NCBI GenBank assembly: GCA_034437795.1 | Contig: DAOTTI010000258.1 | Span: 1-7,187 of the forward strand | Length of the DNA: 7,187 nucleotides | Source: DAOTTI01 sp034437795 | Lineage (GTDB): Bacteria; Chloroflexota; UBA11872; UBA12225 | Direction of reading: 5' to 3' | In this document: positions 1 to 4,999 of the stretch, piece after piece | Layout of the letters: each line of letters begins with the position of its first letter | How positions within the stretch are numbered: the first letter of the stretch is position 1 | Translations under genes and position numbers: made by a program | Notes under the pieces: model-generated | Databases searched by the model: none | The model's input: the letters and a program-made list of their open reading frames with translations, nothing else | Told to the model about the DNA's origin: nothing

Positions 1-2
1 CA

Positions 3-722
3 CGCGTGCTTGCCTGCGTCCCACTGTCCTCCAATACCTCCAGAGCAATCTCCTCAAAGTCTACTCCGAAGGGGAACTGTAATACTAAGAAGTCGCGCCT
101 GGACGAGCCGGCGGCGATCCAGGCTATCGAGTTCATCCACGACGTCGCCCACAAGCACCAGGCGGCCTGGAAGCAGCCGGAGGCCGCCCAGCTCGGGAAC
201 AACAGCAACGACGCAATGAATCAGGGGAAGCTGGCGATGCACGTCTCATGGGGCGTGCCGCGGCCAGACTGGGCACGCTACGCCCAGGTGTGGGACAAGA
301 TGGGGTGGGTGCCCTTCCCGAAGGGCCCCGCCAGCGGTGGCAAGGTTGTGGCCGACCTCACCACTGAGGCGCAAGGCATTATGAAGGCGTCCAAGCACCA
401 CGACGCCGCCTGGCTCTATGCCAGGTGGTACCAGAAGGACTGGCAGCGTACGGTACTGGAAGAGAAGAGCGATGCGCGCGTGGCCTCGCGCCGCGACCTC
501 CTCGATCTATCGCGCGCGGTCCTGCCGCCGCCGCAGGATCTCTGGTTCGAAATGGCACGGAACGGCGTCTCGCGCCCAATCTTCCCAGACTGGAACAAGG
601 TCAGCGCGGAGATCATCAATCCGGGCCTCAACCCCGTTTGGGACGGCCAGGCCGCGCCGCGCCAGGCGGCCCTTACCGTCGCCAAGCAGCTGAACGAGTT
701 CCTGGCGGCCAACCCCCAGTAG
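3..722 (+). CDS. ABC transporter extracellular solute-binding protein (family 1, sugar-type), C-terminal part
   Basis: The open frame runs in from the window edge and stops with TAG at 720-722. From about position 87 the product reads like the C-terminal lobe of a family 1 periplasmic/lipoprotein sugar-binding protein: KKSRLDEPAAIQAIEFIHD is the usual segment between lobes, followed by GKLAMHVSW (strand of the binding cleft), GWVPFPKGP, a TTEAQGIMKASKHHDAAW segment (the common 'gi.kgsKn.eaAw.f..w' helix) and a C-terminal helix with VAKQLNEFLAANPQ. Such proteins capture an oligosaccharide or related solute outside the cell and hand it to a membrane permease pair. The N-terminal lobe and the lipoprotein signal are not in the window. 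The first ~27 codons do not resemble the family and are poorer in GC, so homology probably begins near position 81-87; a frameshift or junction there is possible. Family call is by sequence pattern; substrate is unknown. Confidence 0.85.
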   Translation, partial: RVLACVPLSSNTSRAISSKSTPKGNCNTKKSRLDEPAAIQAIEFIHDVAHKHQAAWKQPEAAQLGNNSNDAMNQGKLAMHVSWGVPRPDWARYAQVWDKMGWVPFPKGPASGGKVVADLTTEAQGIMKASKHHDAAWLYARWYQKDWQRTVLEEKSDARVASRRDLLDLSRAVLPPPQDLWFEMARNGVSRPIFPDWNKVSAEIINPGLNPVWDGQAAPRQAALTVAKQLNEFLAANPQ

Positions 723-800
723 GGCCTGAATTCCCGCTCCCTCCGCGCGTCCCGCCTTCGCCACCCCTGGGCCAGCCGCGCCTCTTCGTCGTCGCCGATC

Positions 801-845
801 TGTGCTCCCTCCCATCGGGGAGGGCCAGGCTGAGGGCTCCACCGG
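801..845 (-). repeat. Dispersed repeat, family 1, copy A
   Basis: Read on the minus strand from 845, this begins GGTGGAGCCCTCA, continues CTGGCCCTC and ends in a short inverted pair around CCC-GATGGGAGG. Nearly the same text occurs on the plus strand at 5631-5675. Shorter pieces sharing GGAGCCCTCACC or GGCTGAGGGCTGC appear at 1465-1499, 1093-1110 and 5135-5150. This is seen directly; function is unknown, but a stem-loop-forming intergenic repeat (REP-like) fits. Confidence 0.7.
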
Positions 846-902
846 TGTGGACGATCAATTCTTCTTCCTGCGGCCAAGGGTTAAGGTGAGAGCTCCGCTC
901 GG

Positions 903-971
903 GAATACCTCGGACATGCCCCGTGGAACGCCGGCGACGGATGGAAAGGCCGGCCCTCTCCATCGGAACCT
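903..971 (+). repeat. Dispersed repeat, family 2, copy A (~69 bp)
   Basis: A segment beginning GAATAC-TCGG-CATGCC and containing CGCCGGC, GGATGG and GGCCGGCC aligns over its whole length with 5688-5756 in the same orientation, at about 70% identity by hand with two one-base gaps. Neither copy is in a credible gene. The two copies each sit just right of a copy of the 801-845 repeat family, so the two repeat types travel together. Confidence 0.65.
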
Positions 972-1005
972 GGGCGAAGGGCGCGCCCGCTCGTCGTCAC
1001 CCGGC

Positions 1006-1058
1006 ACTCGCCACTCGCTCCTCGCTATTCGCTCCTCGGCGCTCGCTACTCGCTCCTC
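1006..1058. repeat. Heptamer short tandem repeat (consensus NCTCGCT)
   Basis: Starting at 1006 the sequence can be cut into successive 7-base units: ACTCGCC, then ACTCGCT, CCTCGCT, ATTCGCT, CCTCGGC, GCTCGCT, ACTCGCT and a partial CCTC. Most units keep the TCG core and differ at one to three positions. A 7-base period is not compatible with a codon repeat in one frame, and no gene is present, so this is an intergenic short tandem repeat like those described as STRR repeats in cyanobacteria. It is unconnected to a known function. Confidence 0.7.
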
Positions 1059-1159
1059 TCGCCACCGTCCCACCACCTAGCGGCATCGCCAAGGCGAGGC
1101 TGAGGGCTGCTCCAGCCGGCAGCACTGATAGCACTCCGGTCTCCCGATCCGATCCCCGC

Positions 1160-1173
1160 GCATGCTAGCATGC
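1160..1173. promoter_or_regulatory. 14-bp perfect palindrome, possible operator
   Basis: GCATGCTAGCATGC is a perfect inverted repeat with no spacer, ending 27 bases before the ATG at 1201. Position and symmetry suit a dimeric regulator site for the small gene, but there is no second copy in the window and no recognised regulator consensus, so this is a guess from placement. Confidence 0.3.
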
Positions 1174-1200
1174 AAGGTACGGCGAGCGCCTTGAGGCACA

Positions 1201-1437
1201 ATGGCGGAGCGCGTGTACACCTTCACCCTGACCAACACGGGGCAAAAGCCCAGGACAGTCTTGTTCTACACCGTGTCGGGCACGGATGCGCAGCGCCTGC
1301 CGGCGGAGATCACCCTGCTCCCCGGTGAGCAGAAGTCGGCCACGTTTACCGTTGACGATACGACAGGCGAGGCTATTCACGCCGTGGAGCGTGACGGAAA
1401 CACTGACGTTCAGATCGAGCGCACCCGCGTTCGGTAA
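1201..1437 (+). CDS. Small beta-rich protein of unknown function (78 aa)
   Basis: I do not recognise this family. The ATG at 1201 is the only good start: an in-frame TGA at 1192-1194 closes the frame just upstream, and a weak GAGG purine stretch lies 4 bases before the ATG. The product begins MAERVYTFTLTNTGQ and has alternating hydrophobic strands (VYTFTLTN, RTVLFYTVSG, EITLLPGEQKSATFTV, TDVQIERTRVR), with 'TLTNTG' and 'LLPGEQKSATFTV' typical of a small Ig-like or beta-sandwich fold. There is no signal peptide, membrane segment or cysteine, so a cytoplasmic location is likely. Codon use is GC-rich like its neighbours. It stands alone between repeat-rich regions and converges on the grpB-family gene. 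Reality of the gene is likely, role unknown. Confidence 0.6.
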   Translation: MAERVYTFTLTNTGQKPRTVLFYTVSGTDAQRLPAEITLLPGEQKSATFTVDDTTGEAIHAVERDGNTDVQIERTRVR

Positions 1438-1480
1438 GCCATCTACCCTGGCCTTTTCACGAGCGGAGCCCTCACCCTCT

Positions 1481-1495
1481 CCCTTTGGGAAAGGG
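1481..1495. terminator. Hairpin between convergent genes, weak terminator candidate
   Basis: CCCTTT and AAAGGG form a perfect 6-bp stem around a GGG loop between the end of the 78-residue gene and the minus-strand GrpB-family frame. It sits inside a GGAGCCCTCACC-type repeat fragment and has no T tract on either side, so it may be just the stem-loop of that repeat. Confidence 0.3.
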
Positions 1496-1542
1496 GACGC
1501 ATCGCCGGCCATGAACCATCCAGGCTCCGCCGCCTTGCCCCC

Positions 1543-2203
1543 TCATGCCCTCCAGGACGTCAGCGACGGCCGGCCATCGAGAGCCATCGAGACGGGGATC
1601 CAGGCGAGGGCGCCGCTCGCTCGCATCATTCGGCCTGCGACGCCGCTGTCCGTCCGCGGCCCACCGCCCCACGGGGGCACCTGCCCCTGCGCTTCGGCCT
1701 CCGCCGGCGCGAGCACTGCCGCGCAGAAGGCGCGCTTGCCGAGACTATAGCCGAAGCCTTCGTTGTGCGGGAACCGACGCGCTAGTCGCCGCTTCAGCGC
1801 GCCGTATTCCTGCGCCACCTCGGGATGCGCCCGCAGGTAGTTGCGGAAGAGTAGATTTCGTACGTAATTGGGCGCGCCCCTATTCCTGCACGTGCAGGTG
1901 CGCCCACGCCACACCACGCGCAGGCGCCCGCTTGCGATAGACGTGCCGGCGGAAGTCCCCCGCCTCGGGATCCCATTCGTAGCCGATCGCGCCCAGCGGC
2001 GTCACGTAGTCGTCCACCGGCCCCAGTCGGCGCACCCCAGCAGTTATGTCCACCACCGGCTTGGCGTGCAGCCCTGGGACCACCGTGCTGCCGAAGTGCT
2101 CTATCGCCACCACCTGGTCGCCCAGCGCCTGAGCGATCAACGCCCGCTCGCGCTCGTAGACCAGCGGCCACCGCGCATCATACGGCACCACCCGATAACG
2201 CAT
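1543..2203 (-). pseudogene. GrpB-family (UPF0157) protein gene, frameshifted
   Basis: The ATG at 2203 has a strong GGAGGG ribosome site (2215-2210, 6-base spacing). The first 107 codons give a clear GrpB-family N-terminus: MRYRVVPYDARWP, then IEHFGSTVVPGL (residues 34-45) and AKPVVDI (47-53), the nucleotidyltransferase-like GS...D signature, ending AWAHLHVQE at a TAG (1882-1880). The expected continuation, GAPNYVRNLLFRNYLRAHPE, is intact in the next minus-strand frame from 1881 on. Dropping one base (T on the minus strand, complement of 1882) restores HLHVQE-RGAPNYV exactly where the family runs on. The second frame continues through ALKRRLARRFPHN and AFCAAVLAPAEAEAQ, then about 50 atypical residues to a stop at 1543, so the ancestral stop may also be lost. 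GrpB proteins are poorly characterised. Either a true pseudogene or a one-base sequence error. Confidence 0.85.
1870..1879. repeat. GC palindrome abutting the grpB frameshift
   Basis: GGGCGCGCCC is a perfect 10-bp palindrome whose right edge touches the premature stop codon of the GrpB frame (1880-1882). Such self-complementary GC runs favour polymerase slippage and sequencing compression, so it bears directly on whether the frameshift is biological. Confidence 0.6.
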
Positions 2204-2609
2204 CAGCGTCCCTCCGCTCACCGGCCGGCCCCGCTCGGGCGCATCCAGTCCTGCCCGATGGGGCGCCGTGGCATTCCTTCTCCCTCCACTCGTCCCGATA
2301 CCGGCACGAACCCCGGGCAAGGGGGCTCCACCATCCTGGAAAACTGGTTGCACCCGCTCCAATCCCCTCCGGAAGGATCGCCCTCGCGTCCACCCTGTCC
2401 CGTCTTGCAAAGGCCCCACCCGCGCCAGACGAGCGTTCGGCACGCACCCCTGCCTTCGCGCTTCAAGTAGCCTCATGGCCCCGCCTGTATCGCACTCTTC
2501 CCTTTTCCTTCCTTCATTCGTCCTATCTTGCTTGCTCGCCCGTGCAGGCCCGCAGCCCCGGTGTGGGGGCATAGCGCCGGCCACGGTGCGGCCAGACAAG
2601 GCTAGGCCT
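2204..2609. other. Intergenic region without a recognisable gene
   Basis: The 406 bases between the GrpB start and the end of the zinc-site protein carry several overlapping open frames on both strands. All are rich in Arg/Gly/Pro and none resembles a protein family, although the GrpB frame itself stays open upstream to 2599. A strong ribosome site (2210-2215) marks the true GrpB start. A slightly less GC-rich patch near 2495-2535 contains CCTTTTCCTTCCTTC and may hold a promoter for the minus strand. I see no RNA gene. Confidence 0.5.
2210..2215 (-). promoter_or_regulatory. Ribosome binding site of the GrpB-family gene
   Basis: GGAGGG on the minus strand, 6 bases before ATG 2203. It fixes the start where family similarity begins (MRYRVVPYD) and argues that the open frame reaching back to 2599 is fortuitous. 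Confidence 0.75.
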
Positions 2610-2987
2610 TCACTCTTCGAGCAGTCCCATCGCCTCCGCCACCAGCTGGTACACCGCCGCTCGCTGCCGGCGGCAATCCTCTTTCAGGCACGGCTGAAAG
2701 AAGGCCACCGTGCCCTCGATTGCCTGGCGCGGGGTATCCAGCCGCCGGAGCTCAGCACCGCAGAAGTAGCACTGCCCCTGGCCCTCCACCATCTGGATCT
2801 CCCACCACAGCGCGCGGGGGTCCGTCTCGCCCCGCAGGCGCCGCAGGGCGGCGGCCAGGTGCAGGCGACAGACGCGCTTGTTCTCGATCACGGCCACCGC
2901 CTGTCTGGTGCACGGCACGTCCCCGACGACGGCCAAGCCCCCCGGCCCCACCTCCCACGGCTCGAGCTTCGCTTGACACTGAGGCAT
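2610..2987 (-). CDS. Orphan protein with two candidate zinc-binding sites (125 aa)
   Basis: I do not recognise the family. ATG at 2987 is preceded by a GGAG (2998-2995) at 7-base spacing, supporting this start. Cysteines and one histidine are spaced as two metal-site sets: Cys4, Cys26, Cys40 and His43 (VCRLH) in the first half, and Cys73-x2-Cys76 (CYFCG), Cys100 and Cys105 in the second. The CYFCG knuckle is typical of zinc ribbons. Between them lie VAVIENKRVCRLH and a helix (AAALRRLRGETDP), and the end is a helix QRAAVYQLVAEAMGLLEE. No signal peptide or membrane helix is present. It could be a small nucleic-acid-binding or adaptor protein; that is inference from the zinc-knuckle pattern only. 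It lies upstream of grpB on the same strand but 406 bases away, so an operon is doubtful. Confidence 0.75.
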   Translation of the reverse strand: MPQCQAKLEPWEVGPGGLAVVGDVPCTRQAVAVIENKRVCRLHLAAALRRLRGETDPRALWWEIQMVEGQGQCYFCGAELRRLDTPRQAIEGTVAFFQPCLKEDCRRQRAAVYQLVAEAMGLLEE

Positions 2988-3320
2988 GGCTGCGCTCCGC
3001 TGTACCCTTCTCTTACCAGCCCGTGAGGGCTCGGCTCATCACACCTCTCCGCTAATTATCCCGCCGCTCGCTCATCCCTTCGGGGCACCGCGCCGCAGAT
3101 ACCGCATCGCCGGCTATCAGCTCCGTCTCCCTATGGGAGAGCGGGCGCCTGTGGAGCGGGCAGCGGTGAGGGCGCCGCTTGCGACGAGTCCGTCGTGCGC
3201 GTTTGGGGCACCAGCAGGGCATAGAACAGCTGGCCCGTTCTACAGGGAGCGGGCCAGGCGGTGGGCGCCCGTGTCCGGCAATGGGCCGTTCAGCCAGGCC
3301 GCGGCCCCATTCCTGGCCCG
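2988..3320. other. Intergenic region left of the first repeat array
   Basis: No credible gene is present. A small inverted repeat AGCCC-GTGA-GGGCT (3018-3031) falls in the leader of the minus-strand zinc-site gene, and an AT-rich patch GCTAATTATC (3051-3060) is the best local candidate for that gene's promoter region. A further fragment with CCCTATGGGAGAG (3131-3143) resembles the CCCTC/GAGGG repeats elsewhere. GGCCCG and CGGGCC at about 3232-3255 form a short stem. The long plus-strand open frame that crosses this region has no family match until about 3571. Confidence 0.5.
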
Positions 3321-3472
3321 ATCCTGCCCCCACGCGGGCGGCACGCGTGCTGGCTGGCCGAGTTCCGCGCCGGACGTGACCATCCTGCCCCCACGCGGGC
3401 GGCACGCGTGCCTGGATCTCACGAGCCGGCTCGGCAAGCGGAATCCTGCCCCCACGCGGGCGGCACGCGTGT
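3321..3472 (+). CRISPR. Minimal CRISPR-type array: three 29-bp repeats, two 32-bp spacers
   Basis: Three copies of a 29-base repeat start at 3321, 3382 and 3443, i.e. exactly 61 bases apart twice. The repeat begins ATCCTGCCCCCACG and ends GGCGGCACGCGTG, identical in all three copies; the following base is C, C, T. Spacers at 3350-3381 and 3411-3442 are both 32 bases and unrelated to each other. The repeat can fold with GCCCCC against GGCGGC (one C-C mismatch) around a 5-base loop. A 29/32 geometry is that of type I-E arrays. The unit is 61 bases, not a multiple of three, and the three copies fall in three different reading frames, so this is not a protein repeat. No cas gene, no AT-rich leader and no degenerate end copy are visible; transcribed strand is inferred by comparison with the second array. 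Confidence 0.8.
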
Positions 3473-3498
3473 TGCGTGCAGACGGATCTGCCGGCGTC

Positions 3499-3551
3499 CG
3501 CGCGTCTGCCGGCGGCTACCGGCGCTGTATCCCTGAGCCGGCAGACGCGCG
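3499..3551. promoter_or_regulatory. Perfect 15-bp stem-loop between the repeat array and the membrane-protein gene
   Basis: CGCGCGTCTGCCGGC (3499-3513) is perfectly complementary to 3537-3551 across a 23-base loop. The element starts 27 bases after the last array repeat and ends 19 bases before the ATG at 3571. TCTGCCGGCG also occurs as a direct repeat at 3487 and 3505. It could terminate or attenuate transcription from the array, serve as an operator, or occlude the start region of the next gene; there is no T tract. Confidence 0.55.
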
Positions 3552-3570
3552 CGACCGGTTCTGCCTGCCA

Positions 3571-4269
3571 ATGCACCTTGCCGTTGCCGCCAACGTCGTC
3601 CTCAAGCTGGCCCTGCTCCCGGCGGTGGCGGTCATGCTCGTCTTTCCGGATCTCCCGCAGTTTGAAGGGAAGTCGCTCACCCTGCGCGCCATACTCTATC
3701 CCATCTTTGCCATCGCGCCTTACGCCGTGTACCGGCTCAAACGCATGCATGGTCCATACCCCACGGTGGTGGATCTCTGCTGGACCTGGATCTTTACGCT
3801 GGATATCGTGAGCAACGACCTGAACTGGTACAACGCTTACACCTGGTGGGACGACCTGATCCATTTCGTCAACGCCCTGCCGTACATGGCCGTGCTCACG
3901 GCCGCGCTTCTGGCCCTTGAGGAGCGGGGTGTGATCCGGCTGGGGTTCTGGGGAGCAATGCTGGTGGCGTTTTCCGCCTTCACCGCCTTCCATGCCGTGT
4001 GGGAGATGTGGGAGCATCTGATGGACCGGTTCCTCCAGACCCAGCTCCAGCCGGGCGGCATGGCCGAGGCCACCGAGAATAACCTGGCCGGCATGGCCGG
4101 TGGGCTCCTGGCGATCGTCGTCCTTCGCCGGCTGGCCGGCGCCTTCCACCGCCGGGCCATCCTTCCGCTGGCCGCCTACGTCGCGCAGCTCCGGCCTCCT
4201 CGCGGATCAGAAGATCGCCAGGAAGAGCGTGTGCTGCAGCGCGGTGTACAGCTCCGTCCGCTCGCGTAG
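3571..4269 (+). CDS. Six-helix membrane protein, YjdF/DUF2238-like
   Basis: From ATG 3571 the product is 232 residues with hydrophobic segments at about 5-25, 38-56, 66-82, 97-116, 122-142 and 172-188. Conserved-looking motifs are WWDDLIHFVN (92-101), AFSAFTAFHAVWEMWEHLMD (133-152) and ATENNLAGMAGG (167-178). These match in order the DxxxHF, AFSAFYE..EW and D(T)xxDLxxxxxGA patterns of the E. coli YjdF/DUF2238 group, so an acidic/histidine cluster within the membrane is likely; the family's activity is not established. Translation upstream of 3571 reads only array and hairpin DNA, so the long frame opening at 2986 is not real. No clear ribosome site precedes 3571, which leaves the start uncertain (leaderless or GTG starts possible). 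The last 21 codons overlap the convergent protease gene and are low-complexity, suggesting a drifted stop. Confidence 0.75.
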   Translation: MHLAVAANVVLKLALLPAVAVMLVFPDLPQFEGKSLTLRAILYPIFAIAPYAVYRLKRMHGPYPTVVDLCWTWIFTLDIVSNDLNWYNAYTWWDDLIHFVNALPYMAVLTAALLALEERGVIRLGFWGAMLVAFSAFTAFHAVWEMWEHLMDRFLQTQLQPGGMAEATENNLAGMAGGLLAIVVLRRLAGAFHRRAILPLAAYVAQLRPPRGSEDRQEERVLQRGVQLRPLA

Positions 4270-4812
4270 CGCCTGCCACCGCCACGCCAGGCCGACGACG
4301 AACGTGCCGGCCACCGCGGCTGCGGCCACGGGCGCTGGCGCGATCCTGAACAATCGCGCGTGCCACAGGGCAAACAGGAGCGCCTGCAAGGCGAGCCCCC
4401 TACCAACGTTCGGGCGGCACAGGCGCACGAGCGCGGGCAGCAACGCCCCGCGAAAATACAGCTCCTGTGCAACGGCGCTGGCCGGCGCGTAGAGCAGCAG
4501 ATCGATCCAGCCCCAGTAGTGGGGCAATCCGGCCACCGCCGCAGCGGGAGCGGTGCCGAGGATGCCGGCCGTGCACCAGACGCCGGCGCGTGAGACGGAG
4601 CCGGCCCGAAGGAGCCGATCACCGCGGGTCATGCCCGCCAGCCCCAAGATGCTGGTGCTGGCCAGGGCCACTCCCATGCCCAGGATATAGGTCAGGATGG
4701 GGCCGGGAAAGACGGTGTTCAGTACCGTGTAGGGCAGCCACAGCCCCACCACGGCGCCGGTGGCGAGACGCAACGATACACGGGGCCGCGGGGCCACATC
4801 TGGCGCGGACAC
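4207..4812 (-). CDS. CPBP-family intramembrane metalloprotease homologue
   Basis: With the GTG at 4812 as start the product is 201 residues. It has membrane segments near 18-35, 39-60, 79-95, 103-118 and 157-177. The CPBP (Rce1/Abi-type) signature is visible as AQELYFRG (115-122), followed by FALWH (147-151, the FxxxH motif) and a third histidine at 194 (QHTLF), three residues-sets that hold the catalytic metal in this family. The first motif is QExxxR rather than the usual EExxxR, so Gln116 replaces one glutamate. CPBP members process CAAX-type or bacteriocin/immunity-related membrane substrates. The protein ends right after the third motif, somewhat short. Start is uncertain: no ribosome site is visible before GTG 4812 or GTG 4797, and the frame upstream runs into array DNA. 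Its 3' end overlaps the convergent membrane gene by 63 bases. Confidence 0.8.
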   Translation of the reverse strand: MSAPDVAPRPRVSLRLATGAVVGLWLPYTVLNTVFPGPILTYILGMGVALASTSILGLAGMTRGDRLLRAGSVSRAGVWCTAGILGTAPAAAVAGLPHYWGWIDLLLYAPASAVAQELYFRGALLPALVRLCRPNVGRGLALQALLFALWHARLFRIAPAPVAAAAVAGTFVVGLAWRWQALRERTELYTALQHTLFLAIF

Positions 4813-4850
4813 GCTGGCGCGTGAGGATACGCCTTGACCCCTTGCTGCGT

Positions 4851-4999
4851 CAGGGTCTCCTCGCACATAGGGGAGCGATGGGTGGGCGATGCGCGGGCAA
4901 TGCGTGGTGGCAGGGTCGCCTCGCACGCAGGGGGAGTGCTGCTCGAACAGGGCGCCGGACACGAACTCGGCCAGGGTCGCCTCGCACGCAGGGGGAGTG
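4851..4999 (-). CRISPR. Second minimal CRISPR-type array: two identical 28-bp repeats and one decayed unit
   Basis: Units start at 4851, 4911 and 4972 (periods 60 and 61). The latter two are identical over 28 bases, beginning CAGGGTCGCCTCGC and ending GCAGGGGGAGTG on the plus strand. The unit at 4851-4877 is a degenerate copy with four substitutions and one deleted base. Spacers at 4878-4910 and 4939-4971 are each 33 bases and unrelated. On the minus strand the repeat reads CACTCCCCCTGCG...GGCGACCCTG, the CTCCCC...GACCC layout common in type I-E repeats, and the decayed unit is then the last one, where arrays normally degenerate. That predicts a leader right of 5000, but no AT-rich leader is evident. 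No cas genes are nearby. The unit length rules out a codon repeat. Confidence 0.7.

Larger units (their letters stand above)
723..1200. other. Non-coding, repeat-rich intergenic region
   Basis: No convincing gene lies between the solute-binding protein and the small plus-strand gene at 1201. Open frames here are arginine/serine/proline-rich and overlap one another on both strands, as expected of GC-rich non-coding DNA. The stretch holds a minus-oriented dispersed repeat (801-845), a second dispersed repeat (903-971), a heptamer tandem repeat (1006-1058) and a palindrome (1160-1173). No clear factor-independent terminator with a T tract follows the solute-binding gene. Confidence 0.7.

Noticed and set aside
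1..19. Possible further copy of the array 1 repeat at the window's left edge
   Set aside because: CACGCGTGC matches the repeat end, or the reverse complement start with 14 of 19 bases, but the match is short, truncated by the edge and no second unit follows at 61 bases.
416..889. Long overlapping frames on both strands inside the solute-binding gene
   Set aside because: They are shadow frames of GC-rich coding sequence, with Arg/Pro-rich translations and no family resemblance.
2204..2599. Longer GrpB-family protein starting at 2599
   Set aside because: The added residues are Arg/Gly-rich without family resemblance, and the strong GGAGGG ribosome site serves the ATG at 2203.
2598..2610. AAGGC-TAG-GCCTT hairpin as terminator of the zinc-site gene
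   Set aside because: The stem is only 5 bp with a 3-base loop, lacks a T tract and overlaps the stop codon.
2986..3570. N-terminal extension of the membrane protein back to an ATG at 2986
   Set aside because: The translation crosses the repeat array and hairpin, shows no fold pattern, and the same repeat is read in three different frames; similarity starts only at 3571.
3052..4149. 365-codon minus-strand frame antisense to the membrane protein
   Set aside because: The His/Arg/Gly-rich translation mirrors the real plus-strand gene and crosses the array.
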